Below, in pieces: positions 43,275 to 55,764 of a stretch of 64,000 bases of DNA. The first letter of the stretch is position 1, and each line of letters opens with the position of its first letter. The stretch is from positions 141,738-205,737 of the forward strand of contig JAHECR010000001.1 of assembly GCA_024641655.1 (NCBI GenBank), in the 5' to 3' direction. Source of the DNA: Acidimicrobiaceae bacterium (GTDB lineage Bacteria > Actinomycetota > Acidimicrobiia > Acidimicrobiales > UBA8592). The position numbers and the translations under genes are program-made. Under the pieces are notes generated by a model. It was given only the letters and a program-made list of their open reading frames with translations, was not told where the DNA came from and searched no databases.

Positions 43275-43505
43275 TCAGGCTGCGTCATCGATGAAGATGC
43301 AGTCCTGCGGACAGTCCTCGGCAGCATCGATCACCGACTCGAGCAGTGCGGGGTCGATGGGCGCCGGTTGGTGGCTGCCGTAGCGCAGGCCGCCGGTCTC
43401 GATGTACGCCAGCCCATCGCTGCGATCGACGACGAACAACTGTGGGCAGGCGTCGACGCACGCGCCGACTCCGGTGCACTCGGCCTGATCGATCCACACT
43501 CGCAT
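43275..43505 (-). CDS. Ferredoxin, [3Fe-4S] or [4Fe-4S] type
   Basis: 76-aa one-cluster ferredoxin of the kind that serves actinobacterial cytochrome P450s. The cluster ligands are in AECTGVGACVDACPQ near residues 8-22 and the distal Cys is in AEDCPQDCIFID near 65-76. The first motif, with C-x5-C-x3-C-P spacing, is typical of 3Fe-4S forms. ATG at 43505 has a strong GGAGGAGG. There is no P450 gene beside it, so its redox partner must be encoded elsewhere. Confidence 0.92.
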   Translation of the reverse strand: MRVWIDQAECTGVGACVDACPQLFVVDRSDGLAYIETGGLRYGSHQPAPIDPALLESVIDAAEDCPQDCIFIDDAA

Positions 43506-43850
43506 GCGGGTACCTCCTCCGCGTTCGGGGCTCGCCGTCGGGGTCGATGCCGGACCCGTTGTCGAGCGGGCGAAGCGGCCCGGGGTCGCCGTTGACCCCG
43601 GTCACCTCGCACCCCATACACGGTGCTGGCGCCGCGTGAGGTTTAGGGACGAGCCGACAAGGCCGAAGGAACCATCTGTCGCTCGAGGGACGAGAGCCGG
43701 TTCGAGGGACAGGACGAGGGGCGCAGGAAGAGATGCCGCGAACCGCGGGCCGTGGCCGCGAAATCCACAGGTCGATGCCGCTGGGGTGCCGCGGCCAAAC
43801 GGTAGGGTCCGGCCCATGGACGGCCCGTCGGACTCGATGTTGCAGCGGCC
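43506..43850. other. 345-bp gap holding a leaderless promoter and leader ORF for the helicase gene
   Basis: No protein gene is supported over most of this stretch. At its right end are a -10 box (TAGGGT, 43803-43808) and a 12-codon leader ORF (43816-43854), annotated separately. At its left end is the ribosome-binding site of the ferredoxin gene. Confidence 0.55.
43803..43808 (+). promoter_or_regulatory. -10 box of leaderless leader-ORF/helicase transcript
   Basis: TAGGGT lies 7 nt before ATG 43816, the start of a 12-codon leader ORF. No ribosome-binding site is present upstream of that ATG. Confidence 0.55.
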
Positions 43851-43854
43851 ATGA
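43816..43854 (+). CDS. 12-codon leader ORF coupled to helicase start
   Basis: MDGPSDSMLQRP-stop. It begins 7 nt after a -10 box, so it would be translated from the very 5' end of a leaderless mRNA. Its TGA overlaps the ATG of the helicase gene (ATGA at 43851-43854). The helicase start has no ribosome-binding site, so its translation probably depends on ribosomes ending this short ORF. Confidence 0.5.
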   Translation: MDGPSDSMLQRP

Positions 43855-45491
43855 CCCGCTCGGTCACGCTGCGAGCGTGGCAACGCGAAGCCCTCCAGAA
43901 GTTCTCCGACGCCCGCCAGTCCGACTTCCTCGCGGTGGCCTGCCCCGGTGCCGGCAAGACCACCTTCGCGCTCGCAGCAGCACGGCAGCGCCTTGCCGGT
44001 GAACGGCTCCCGATCTGCGTGGTCGTCCCCACCCAACACCTCAAGAAGCAGTGGGCCGACGCAGCGCTGCGGTTCGGCTTTCACCTCGAACCGGACTGGT
44101 CGGCGTCGAGCGGCACGCTTCCGTCGGACATGCACGGTGTGGTGGTCACCTACAGCCAGGCCGCCTCGTCGGCGGCGGTGCTGGCCCGTCGGCTCGAGGG
44201 CGGCTTCGTCGTCCTCGACGAGGTCCATCACGCAGCGAGTGAGCGGAGCTGGGGCGACGGAGTACGGCAGGCATTCGGGAGCGCCTGGTGCCGCCTCCTC
44301 CTGTCGGGGACCCCGTTCCGAACCGACGACAATCCCATTCCGTTCGTGGAGTACTCCTTCGGCGACCATGGCGACGCGATGCCCGATTACGAGTACGGCT
44401 ACGGGGAGGCCCTCGTCGACGGCGGGGTCGTTCGGCCGGTGTTCTTCCCCCGTTTCGACGGGCACATGGAATGGATCAACAGCGAAGGCGACGAACGGTC
44501 GGCCACCTTCGACGACGAGGTCCAGCGCACCGAATGGGGGGGCCGCTTGCGAACGGCGCTGAGCGTCGACGGCCAGTGGCTCCCGACGGTCATCGACCAG
44601 GCGCACCACCGGCTGACCGAGCTGCGGAGCGCGCACCCCGATGCCGCGGGCCTGGTGATCGCGAGCGACCAGGATCACGCGCGTGGCATCGCCTCGCTGA
44701 TCGAGAAGCGCCATGGCGTCGTCGCGCGTGTCGCCTTGTCCGATGACCCGCGCGCGTCGCTGGTCATCGACCGTTTCGCAGGCTCCGACGAACCGTGGAT
44801 CGTGGCGGTGCGCATGATCTCCGAGGGTGTCGACATCCCCCGTCTACGCGTCGGGGTGTTCGCCACCACCACCACGACGGCCATGTTCTTCCGGCAAGCC
44901 GTCGGCCGCATCGCGCGCTGGACGCCCGGCCTGCGCAGCCAGAAAGCGTTCATGTTCCTGCCCGATGACCCGCGTCTTCGGATCCACAGCGCCGCGATCA
45001 CACAGCAGCGGCGCCACAGCATCGAGCGTCGTCGAACGCGAGAGTCCGACGACGCGATCGTCGATCCGCTGCGGCGACCGACGCGCGACGAGGAGCAGAT
45101 GTCGCTGTTCGCGGCCCTGTCGTCGACCGTGCTCACCCAGGCACCGCCCCTCGATGGTCTCGACCCGACCGAGGATCTCGAGGCCACGGGTGCCGACCTC
45201 GTCGGCTACCTCGTCGACCTTCCCCCGGCGCCACCGCTCCCCGGCAGGAGCCGTGCGGCATCGCCCGGGGGCCTCGACGCCATCAGGTCGCGCAAGGCCG
45301 AGAAGGAGTCGTTGCGCACCCGGAACGCCGATCGACTGCGGGCGATCGTCAACCTGACCGGGCAGTCACACGCGCAGGTCAACGGTGAGCTGAACCGGCT
45401 CACCGGCATCGCCAAGGTCAACGACGCGACCCTCGACCAGCTCGAGCATCGCCTGGTCGTCGCCGACGCCTGGCTGGCCGCGTTGGCCTGA
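43851..45491 (+). CDS. Superfamily 2 DEAD/DEAH-type helicase
   Basis: 546-aa helicase of the COG1061 (SSL2/UvrB-like) kind. Motif I is CPGAGKTTFA near residues 33-42, preceded by a Q-like LRAWQREALQKF. Motif II is DEVHH near 125, motif III LSGTPFRTDDN near 150, and the second RecA domain has ISEGVDIPRLRVGVF near 325 and RQAVGRIAR near 349 (motif VI). The C-terminal 150 residues are unrecognised. It would unwind or translocate on DNA using ATP. It stands alone, with no nuclease or methylase gene beside it. ATG 43851 overlaps the leader ORF stop. Confidence 0.9.
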   Translation: MTRSVTLRAWQREALQKFSDARQSDFLAVACPGAGKTTFALAAARQRLAGERLPICVVVPTQHLKKQWADAALRFGFHLEPDWSASSGTLPSDMHGVVVTYSQAASSAAVLARRLEGGFVVLDEVHHAASERSWGDGVRQAFGSAWCRLLLSGTPFRTDDNPIPFVEYSFGDHGDAMPDYEYGYGEALVDGGVVRPVFFPRFDGHMEWINSEGDERSATFDDEVQRTEWGGRLRTALSVDGQWLPTVIDQAHHRLTELRSAHPDAAGLVIASDQDHARGIASLIEKRHGVVARVALSDDPRASLVIDRFAGSDEPWIVAVRMISEGVDIPRLRVGVFATTTTTAMFFRQAVGRIARWTPGLRSQKAFMFLPDDPRLRIHSAAITQQRRHSIERRRTRESDDAIVDPLRRPTRDEEQMSLFAALSSTVLTQAPPLDGLDPTEDLEATGADLVGYLVDLPPAPPLPGRSRAASPGGLDAIRSRKAEKESLRTRNADRLRAIVNLTGQSHAQVNGELNRLTGIAKVNDATLDQLEHRLVVADAWLAALA

Positions 45492-45752
45492 CGATGGCGA
45501 GGTGCCTCGCCGGCGCGCACCGCGGCGCCCGCGGCATCGGCGAGGCGATCGCCGGGCCGCCGATGCGAGGCGCGCAGGACGCGGGTAACAATGTTCGCCA
45601 ATCGTGGCCCAAACCTCCTGGCGGGGGTATCCTCGCCCGGTCGCCTGCTCCCAGTGGGCGATGGCTACGGCTCCGTCTCGCTGCGTCATCTGCCCTGCAT
45701 CGGGCTCAGCGAGAACCCGAAGCCTCATGTCCGTTCTCCAGGAGGGGAATCC
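45492..45752. promoter_or_regulatory. Leader region of second peptide-type ABC operon
   Basis: A short hairpin (GGCGAG GTGC CTCGCC, 45496-45511) lies right after the helicase stop and could help end that transcript. TATCCT at 45628-45633 is a possible -10 for the lipoprotein gene, giving a leader over 100 nt. No riboswitch was recognised. Confidence 0.35.
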
Positions 45753-47438
45753 ATGCGGAAATCTTCGACCCTGCTCACGAGACTGCTGATCGTCCTGTTC
45801 AGCTTCTCCCTCATCGCAGCCGCCTGCGGCGACGATGACACCGTCTCGGGCTCCGACGACGGTGGCACGACCGACGGCGGTGGCGCAGAGGGCGGTGAGT
45901 TCATCGACGGCGCCCAGCTCAGCTCGGTGCCGCCCCACATCGACCCTTACCTGACGAGCGAACTCAACGGCGCGCAGATCTCCACGGCCCTCTACGACGG
46001 GCTCACCGAGGTTGCGTACGTCTCGACCGGCCCGGAGATCCGGCCCCTCGCTGCGGAGAGCTGGACGTCCAATGCCGACGCGTCCGTGTTCACCTTCACG
46101 ATCAAGGACGGTCTGAAGTTCTCCGACGGCACTTCCGTGCTGCCGTCGAGCTTCAAGAAGGGCTGGGACATCTCCGCGAGCCCCGAGCTCGCCGGTGACT
46201 ACTCCTACCTGTTCTCCTTGGTCGCCGGTTTCGCCGAGATCCAGGACGGCACCAGCCCCGAGCTGTCGGGCGTCGTCGCCGACGACGCGGCGATGACCCT
46301 CACGGTCACCCTCGCCGCTCCCTACGCCGACTTCCCCGCCGTGGTGAGCCACATCACCTTCGCCCCGATGCCCGAGGCCCGCTTCGCTCTCAGCGACCAG
46401 AGCCAGTGGGAGCTCGGCGTCATGATCGGCAACGGCCCCTACGCGATGGAAGCTGCCAAGAACGACCAGCAGATCGTCCTGGTGCGCAACGACAACTGGG
46501 CCGGTGACGTCTACGGCAACACCAAAGCCAACCTCGACCGCATCGTGTTCCGCATCTCCTCCGACCTCGACTCGGCCTACGCCGCGTTCGAAGCCGGTGA
46601 GACGATGAGCGCGGTGATTCCCCCAGGCAAGTTCACCGAAGCCACGACCAACTACGGCTACAAGGCCGGCGCGCAGCTGGCGAGCTACCACTGGGTGATC
46701 GGCATGCGCGACGAGGATCCCCTCGGTGGCGCCGACAAGGCGCTGCTCCGACAGGCGATCAACGCCGCCATCGACCGTGTCGCCATCAACAACGCGGTCT
46801 ACGACGGGTCGCGTGTGCCCGCCACCAGCGTCACGCCTCCGGGCATCCCTGGGTTCCAGGCGGACTTTTGCGCCAACTGCACGCAGAACGTCGAGAACGC
46901 CAAGGCCCTGCTGAAGCAGTACACCGACGGCGGCGGCGTGATCCCCGACAACATCGTCCTCACCTTCGGTGCCGGGCAAGGCCACGAAGACGTTGCGGCG
47001 CTGGTCCAGCAGGACCTCGAGACGGTGCTGGGTATCACCACGACGCAGGAGCCGCGTGACGCGAGCACCTACTTCAAGAGCCTCCGTGAAGGTGGCTGCC
47101 CGGGCCTCTGCCGTGCCGGATGGACCTACGACTACCCGATCTACGACAACGGCATGTTCGACCTGTTCCACACCGACGCCGGTGGCAACAACCTCGGCAA
47201 GTACTCGAACCCCACCTTCGACGAGGACGTCAATGTCGCTCGCACGATCGTGGACGACGAGGCCCGCTTCGCCAAGTTCCGCGAAGCCGAGAACCAGCTG
47301 CTCAACATCGACAGCGCAGTTGTTCCCATCGTCTGGTACCAGAACAAGCAGGTCTACGACCAGACCAAGGTCGCGGTCTACGGCGAGGAGCCAGGCGGCT
47401 TCGTCCGCTTCGAGACCGTCGCCCTCGTTGCCGGGTGA
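45753..47438 (+). CDS. ABC transporter substrate-binding lipoprotein, family 5 (peptide type)
   Basis: 561-aa lipoprotein. Signal peptide residues 1-25 end in lipobox IAAAC (FSLIAAACGDDDT), followed by a short Gly/Asp linker. Family-5 marks are the FIDGAQLSSVPPHIDPYLTSELNG opening, FTFTIKDGLKFSDGTSVLPSSFKKGW, and LLRQAINAAIDRVAINNAVYDG. Four Cys occur in two pairs (FCANC and GGCPGLC), which may form disulfides outside the cell. ATG at 45753 has a strong AGGAGGGG. It would bind peptides for the permeases at 47528-49449. A 19-bp-stem hairpin follows. Confidence 0.95.
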   Translation: MRKSSTLLTRLLIVLFSFSLIAAACGDDDTVSGSDDGGTTDGGGAEGGEFIDGAQLSSVPPHIDPYLTSELNGAQISTALYDGLTEVAYVSTGPEIRPLAAESWTSNADASVFTFTIKDGLKFSDGTSVLPSSFKKGWDISASPELAGDYSYLFSLVAGFAEIQDGTSPELSGVVADDAAMTLTVTLAAPYADFPAVVSHITFAPMPEARFALSDQSQWELGVMIGNGPYAMEAAKNDQQIVLVRNDNWAGDVYGNTKANLDRIVFRISSDLDSAYAAFEAGETMSAVIPPGKFTEATTNYGYKAGAQLASYHWVIGMRDEDPLGGADKALLRQAINAAIDRVAINNAVYDGSRVPATSVTPPGIPGFQADFCANCTQNVENAKALLKQYTDGGGVIPDNIVLTFGAGQGHEDVAALVQQDLETVLGITTTQEPRDASTYFKSLREGGCPGLCRAGWTYDYPIYDNGMFDLFHTDAGGNNLGKYSNPTFDEDVNVARTIVDDEARFAKFREAENQLLNIDSAVVPIVWYQNKQVYDQTKVAVYGEEPGGFVRFETVALVAG

Positions 47439-47462
47439 TCGACGAGATAGCTGAATGATGTG

Positions 47463-47505
47463 CGTCGGGGTGGCCCGGGTCCGTTCGACCCGGGCCACCC
47501 CGACG
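47463..47505 (+). terminator. Hairpin after lipoprotein gene, no U-tract
   Basis: A perfect 19-bp stem (47463-47481 paired with 47487-47505) has a 5-nt CGTTC loop, with no T-run behind it. It lies between the lipoprotein and first permease genes. It is more likely a 3'-end stabiliser with partial termination than a full terminator. Confidence 0.75.
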
Positions 47506-47527
47506 GCTCTTCTCCGAGGGGGATGTC

Positions 47528-48535
47528 ATGGGTGTGTACTTCGTACGCCGGCTGGCACAGCTGGTCCTGGTCGCCTGGGGCGCGCTCACGGTCATCTTCT
47601 TCCTCTTCTTCCTCCTGCCCGGTGACCCCGCAGATCTCCTGACCGGCTCCGACGGCAAGATCCCGCCCGCAACCCTCGAGAAGATCGAGGCCAAGTACGG
47701 GCTCGACGACCCCCCGCTCGTGCAGTATGCGAACTACATGAAGCGGGTCGCGACCTGGGACCTCGGCGTCTCGTTCAAGACCAACGAGAGCGTCAACGAG
47801 ATCCTCGGCCGCACCGCGAAGGCCAGCATCCGCCTCGGGTTCTGGGCCCTGATCATCGAGTCTGTGGTCGGTATCAGCACCGGCGTCTATTCCGCCGTAC
47901 GAAGGTATTCCTTCGGCGACGCCGTGGTCACCGTAGGCACGATCGCAGCATCGGCAGTGCCGGTCTTCGTCCTCGGTTTGTTGTTCCAGCAACTCTTCGG
48001 GGTATTCCCGAACCAGCACGGGTTCCCGGACTGGATGCGGCTCCCGACCGGCGGCATCGGCCCCGACTCGTGGTTCCTGTTCGTCATCCCGACCGGCGGC
48101 CAGTGGAAGTACCTCATCCTCCCGGCGATCACGCTCGCCTCGGTCTCCACCGCCGTCGTGGCCCGGGTCACGCGCACGACCATGATCGAGGTCGAACGCT
48201 CCGACTACATGCGCACCGCACGGTCGAAGGGACTCTCCGAACGCCAGGTCCTCATGCGCCACGGCCTCCGCAACGGGATGATCCCGGTCGTGACGCTCAT
48301 CGCCATCGACATCGGCACCGTCATCGGTGTGGCCGTCCTCACCGAAACCGTCTTCGGCTGGCCCGGCCTGGGCAGCCGCATCGCCCGCGCCATCTCGTCG
48401 CGCGACTACGCCGTCGTCCTCGGCCTCTCGATCGTCGTCACGATCCTCTACGCCGCGGCCAACCTCCTCGCCGACCTCGCCTATGCCTGGCTCGACCCCC
48501 GCGTACGGCTCGGAGCGAAAGGTCTCGACAAATGA
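47528..48535 (+). CDS. ABC transporter permease, DppB-like
   Basis: 335-aa inner-membrane permease of standard size. The N-terminus is VRRLAQLVLVAWGALTVIFFLFFLLPGDPADLL, the EAA coupling loop SDYMRTARSKGLSERQVLMRHGLRNGMIPVVT near residue 225, and the end GWPGLGSRIARAISSRDYAVVLGLSIVVTILYAAANLLADLAYAWLDPRVR. ATG at 47528 has GAGGGGG close by. It overlaps the next permease gene by 4 bp (ATGA). It works with the genes at 48532, 49453 and 50481. Confidence 0.95.
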   Translation: MGVYFVRRLAQLVLVAWGALTVIFFLFFLLPGDPADLLTGSDGKIPPATLEKIEAKYGLDDPPLVQYANYMKRVATWDLGVSFKTNESVNEILGRTAKASIRLGFWALIIESVVGISTGVYSAVRRYSFGDAVVTVGTIAASAVPVFVLGLLFQQLFGVFPNQHGFPDWMRLPTGGIGPDSWFLFVIPTGGQWKYLILPAITLASVSTAVVARVTRTTMIEVERSDYMRTARSKGLSERQVLMRHGLRNGMIPVVTLIAIDIGTVIGVAVLTETVFGWPGLGSRIARAISSRDYAVVLGLSIVVTILYAAANLLADLAYAWLDPRVRLGAKGLDK

Positions 48536-49449
48536 GCGAGCGTCCGACTATCGCCGACATCGCCGCCGAGACCACCCTCGAGGCCGGCATCGCCGACGTG
48601 GCGGCGCCGACCTCGTTCTGGCGCGACGTCCTGCGACGCTTTCGCCGGAACTGGCTGGCGATGACCGGGGCGGGCTTCGTCTCGCTGCTCGTGCTCCTCG
48701 CCTTGTTCGCGCCGCTCGTGTGCCGCTACTCGCCCTACGAGACCAACGTCGCCGACCGCTACACCGGCATCACCCGCGACCACTGGTTCGGAACCGACAA
48801 GATCGGTCGCGATCTATTCGCACAGGTCGTCTACGGCATCCGCATCTCGCTGCGCGTCGGCTTCCTCGTTGCGGGATCCTCGGCGGTCATCGGGATCATC
48901 CTGGGATCGATCTCCGGCTACCTCGGTGGTCGCATCGACGGCTTGATGATGCGCATCGTCGACATGTTCCTCGCCATCCCCTACATCATCTCCACTGTTG
49001 CGCTCGTGGGAATCATCGGGCGCAGCGTCAACGCCGTCATCATCGCCCTTGCCCTGACGGGGTGGTTCACCGTGTCCCGTGTCGTTCGGGCCTCGTTCCT
49101 CCAGCTGAAGGAACAGGAGTTCGTCCAGGCCGCGCGCGCCCTGGGGTACAGCCACCGGCGCATCATGTTCCGTCACATCCTGCCCAACGCCCTCCAACCC
49201 GTCATCGTGTACGCGACGTTGGGAATCGGCGGCGCCATCCTGGGCGAGGCCGCCCTGTCGTTCCTGGCCATCGGGGTGCAGCCGCCCGAACCGTCCTGGG
49301 GCTTGCTCGTCGCCCAGAACAAGGGCTTGCTCACCACCAATCCGGCGCTCGTGTTCTTCCCCGGTGGCGCGATCTTCCTCACCGTGCTGGCGTTCACGCT
49401 GGTCGGTGACGGCCTGCGCGACGCCCTCGATCCGAAGCTGAAGGCCTGA
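48532..49449 (+). CDS. ABC transporter permease, DppC-like
   Basis: 305-aa permease of standard size. It has one helix before the conserved HWFGTDKIGRDLFAQVVYGIRISLRVG near residues 85-111. The coupling loop is EFVQAARALGYSHRRIMFRHILPNALQP near 200, and the C-terminus FLAIGVQPPEPSWGLLVAQNKG...LVGDGLRDALDPKLK is typical. ATG 48532 overlaps the upstream stop (ATGA). Unlike the first operon's DppC-like protein it has no extra helices. Confidence 0.95.
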   Translation: MSERPTIADIAAETTLEAGIADVAAPTSFWRDVLRRFRRNWLAMTGAGFVSLLVLLALFAPLVCRYSPYETNVADRYTGITRDHWFGTDKIGRDLFAQVVYGIRISLRVGFLVAGSSAVIGIILGSISGYLGGRIDGLMMRIVDMFLAIPYIISTVALVGIIGRSVNAVIIALALTGWFTVSRVVRASFLQLKEQEFVQAARALGYSHRRIMFRHILPNALQPVIVYATLGIGGAILGEAALSFLAIGVQPPEPSWGLLVAQNKGLLTTNPALVFFPGGAIFLTVLAFTLVGDGLRDALDPKLKA

Positions 49450-49452
49450 GCG

Positions 49453-50484
49453 ATGACCGATCGTCCCCCGTCCCAGGTCGGCGAACTGCTGCTTTCGGTG
49501 CGTGACCTCGAGGTTGCCTTCGACACCGAGGCCGGCGTCGTCCACGCCGTCAACAAGGTCAGCTTCGACGTACGCCGCGGTGAGGTGCTCGGGGTTGTGG
49601 GCGAGTCCGGGTCGGGCAAGTCGGTGACGATGATGTCGATGCTCGGGCTGATCCCGAGTCCCCCCGCCCGCATCGTCGGTGGCAACGCACTGTGGAAGGG
49701 ACGCGACCTGCTCTACATGAGCGACCGCGACATCCGCAGGATCCGGGGCAAGGAGATCGGCATCATCTTCCAGGATCCCCTCTCGTCGCTGAACCCGACC
49801 CACCGCGTGGGGCGGCAGGTTGCCGAGGGGCTCCGCCTCCACGAGGGAATGTCGGCTCGCGCCGCCGGGCGCGCCGCGATCGAGCTGCTCGACCTCGTCG
49901 GTATCCCCCAACCCGAACGTCGGGCCCACATGTACCCCCACGAGTTCTCCGGTGGTATGCGCCAGCGAGCCATGATCGCGCTGGCGATCGCCTGCAAGCC
50001 CGACCTGCTCATCGCCGACGAGCCCACCACTGCGCTCGACGTGACCGTGCAGGCCCAGGTGCTCGAGGTCCTCATCAACATCAAGAACGAGCTCAACTCC
50101 GCCATCGTGTTGATCACCCACGATCTCGGCGTCGTCGCCGGGCTGGCCGACCACGTGCTCGTGATGTACGCGGGACGCGTCGCCGAGTTCGGAACCGCCG
50201 ACGAGGTCTACTACCGGACCCGCCACCCCTACACCGAAGGGCTGCTCGCCTCGCTTCCCCGCGTCGACCAGAGCAGTGACGCGCCGCTGACCCCGATCGC
50301 CGGCGCACCCCCGTCGCTCATCGCGATGCCGCCGGGCTGCGCCTTCCATCCTCGCTGCCCCTACGCCCTGGCGCCTGGCGCCTGCGACCGCGACGTGCCG
50401 ACGTTGGTGTCGGCCGGAGGCGACCACCAGGCGGCCTGCCACTTCAGCGAGCGGGTCGGCACCCGAGCGGAGGTCGGCGCATGA
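49453..50484 (+). CDS. ABC transporter ATPase, DppD-like
   Basis: 343-aa ATPase. Walker [10 protein letters not shown] near residues 50-58, signature [16 protein letters not shown] near 165, Walker [13 protein letters not shown] near 186, H-loop ITHDLG, and the C-terminal extension [20 protein letters not shown] at 49453 lies 3 bp after the permease stop, with a weak ribosome-binding site. It pairs with the next ATPase to power peptide import. Confidence 0.95.
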   Translation: MTDRPPSQVGELLLSVRDLEVAFDTEAGVVHAVNKVSFDVRRGEVLGVVGESGSGKSVTMMSMLGLIPSPPARIVGGNALWKGRDLLYMSDRDIRRIRGKEIGIIFQDPLSSLNPTHRVGRQVAEGLRLHEGMSARAAGRAAIELLDLVGIPQPERRAHMYPHEFSGGMRQRAMIALAIACKPDLLIADEPTTALDVTVQAQVLEVLINIKNELNSAIVLITHDLGVVAGLADHVLVMYAGRVAEFGTADEVYYRTRHPYTEGLLASLPRVDQSSDAPLTPIAGAPPSLIAMPPGCAFHPRCPYALAPGACDRDVPTLVSAGGDHQAACHFSERVGTRAEVGA

Positions 50485-51503
50485 CCAGCGTGGAGTCCCC
50501 GGTGGCCGTACCGGCAGCCGACACCGTCCTGCTCGAAGCCAACGAGCTCGTGAAGGAGTTCCCCATCAAAGGTGGGCTCTTCGGCCGGACCGTGGCCAAG
50601 GTCGAGGCGGTCTCCAAGGTCGACCTGGTGATCCACCGCCAGGAGACCCTGGGCCTGGTCGGCGAATCGGGCTGCGGGAAGTCCACCGTCGGTCGACTGC
50701 TCATCAAGCTGTTGCAGCCCACCTCGGGCTCAGTCGTGTTCGAGGGCCGAGACATCGCCGCCCTGCCCGAGCGCGAAGTCCGGCCCATCCGCCAGAAGCT
50801 GCAGATGGTGTTCCAGGACCCGTACGCATCGCTCCAGCCACGCATGACCGTGGGCGCCGCCATCGCCGAGCCGCTCCGCGTGCACCATGGGGCGTCTCGG
50901 GTCGACGCCGAACGTCGCGTCGCCGACCTGTTGCGCGTCGTCGGGCTCTCACCCGAGCACGCGACCCGCTTCCCCCACGAGTTCTCCGGTGGCCAACGCC
51001 AGCGCGTCGGCGTGGCCCGGGCCCTCGCACTCGAACCCGACATCATCATCCTGGACGAACCGGTCTCGGCACTCGACGTGTCGATCCAGGCCGGCGTGGT
51101 GAACCTGCTCCGCTCGCTGCAGGACCGCCTCGGACTCGCCTACGTGTTCATCGCCCACGACCTGTCGGTCGTGCGCCACATCGCCGACAGGGTCGCGGTG
51201 ATGTACCTCGGCAAGATCGTCGAGACCGGCACCCGGGACGAGGTGTACGACCACCCGACCCATCCCTACACCCAGGCACTGCTGTCCGCAGTTCCGGTGC
51301 CCGATCCAATTCGCGAGCGCTCGCGGCGACGTATCGTCCTCGAGGGCGACGTGCCGAGCCCGATCGATCCTCCGTCGGGTTGCCGCTTCCGCACGAGGTG
51401 CTGGAAGGCAACCGACCTCTGTGCCGAACAGGAGCCGGAGCTGATCGACCGCGGCTTCGGCCACCCAGTTGCCTGCCACTTCCCCGAGGTGGCGCGCCAC
51501 TGA
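50481..51503 (+). CDS. ABC transporter ATPase, DppF-like
   Basis: 340-aa ATPase. Walker [18 protein letters not shown] near residues 60-76, signature [16 protein letters not shown] near 170, Walker [13 protein letters not shown] near 190, H-loop IAHDLS, and C-terminal [18 protein letters not shown] 50481 overlaps the upstream stop by 4 bp. It is the last gene of the operon; hrpA begins 47 bp later with its own promoter. Confidence 0.95.
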   Translation: MTSVESPVAVPAADTVLLEANELVKEFPIKGGLFGRTVAKVEAVSKVDLVIHRQETLGLVGESGCGKSTVGRLLIKLLQPTSGSVVFEGRDIAALPEREVRPIRQKLQMVFQDPYASLQPRMTVGAAIAEPLRVHHGASRVDAERRVADLLRVVGLSPEHATRFPHEFSGGQRQRVGVARALALEPDIIILDEPVSALDVSIQAGVVNLLRSLQDRLGLAYVFIAHDLSVVRHIADRVAVMYLGKIVETGTRDEVYDHPTHPYTQALLSAVPVPDPIRERSRRRIVLEGDVPSPIDPPSGCRFRTRCWKATDLCAEQEPELIDRGFGHPVACHFPEVARH

Positions 51504-51537
51504 TCGTCCGGCGTCGCGCAGCGACGCTGTGGACCAA

Positions 51538-51543
51538 TACGGT
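51538..51543 (+). promoter_or_regulatory. -10 box of leaderless hrpA transcript
   Basis: TACGGT lies 6 nt before GTG 51550, and no ribosome-binding site is present. This decides the start of hrpA. Confidence 0.55.
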
Positions 51544-51549
51544 TGTGGG

Positions 51550-55311
<3,762 letters not shown>

Positions 55312-55404
55312 CCGACGCGGGGTCAGCCGCGCAATCGTGGCCGAACCGGGGATCTCTTTCGCCCATCCTTATGGTCGGGGGCCGATCATGGCTCCCATGA
55401 AGGA

Positions 55405-55461
55405 CGACGTGGCCCGGCGAGTGGAAGTCCCCCTCCGACCGCTCGCCACCGGGCCACGTCG
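55405..55461. repeat. Inverted repeat downstream of hrpA
   Basis: CGACGTGGCCCGG (55405-55417) pairs with CCGGGCCACGTCG (55449-55461). The 31-nt loop contains a further GCGAG/CTCGC match. There is no T-run. It may form an RNA structure at the end of the hrpA transcript or be a binding site. Part of the stem sequence (CCGACGTGG) recurs at 55466. Confidence 0.6.
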
Positions 55462-55750
55462 AACTCCGACGTGGCGACCCGATGGCCGACCGGCGATGCC
55501 TGCCCCCACCGCAGGCGTCGCCCTCCCGCCCCGCCCTGGGCTATCGGGCGCCACGTCGTAAATCGCCCGGCCGCCCGGCGCCTGGCACGGCGCCGTCGGC
55601 CGACAGGGTGTTCGGCCGGTGGATCGACGCCGGGGCGACCGACCCGAGCCATGTCGCTGAATGGTCGCTGAACGACAGCTGACCCAGCGGCGAAAGGCAG
55701 CCGACGCCGAGCGCTCACAGTGCCGCAATCACGCTGATACACGCCCTCCG

Positions 55751-55756
55751 TAGCGT
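55751..55756 (+). promoter_or_regulatory. -10 box of leaderless GntR-regulator transcript
   Basis: TAGCGT lies 8 nt before ATG 55765, with no ribosome-binding site. Confidence 0.5.
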
Positions 55757-55764
55757 GCACCGCA

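Larger units (their letters stand above)
55312..55764. other. 453-bp gap with a hairpin and the GntR promoter
   Basis: No gene is supported. A perfect 13-bp inverted repeat (55405-55417 with 55449-55461) lies about 100 bp after hrpA. The right end holds the leaderless promoter of the GntR-type gene and the palindrome that overlaps its start. Confidence 0.5.

Noticed and set aside
43506-43621. Minus-strand frame upstream of the ferredoxin gene as an N-terminal extension or P450 end
   Set aside because: The frame does not join the ferredoxin frame, and the ferredoxin has a strong ribosome-binding site at its own ATG. No P450 heme motif is present.
45366-47498. A 710-codon minus-strand open frame antisense to the second lipoprotein gene
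   Set aside because: The plus strand encodes a clear family-5 binding protein with a signal peptide and ribosome-binding site. The antisense frame has no recognisable domain and reflects codon bias.
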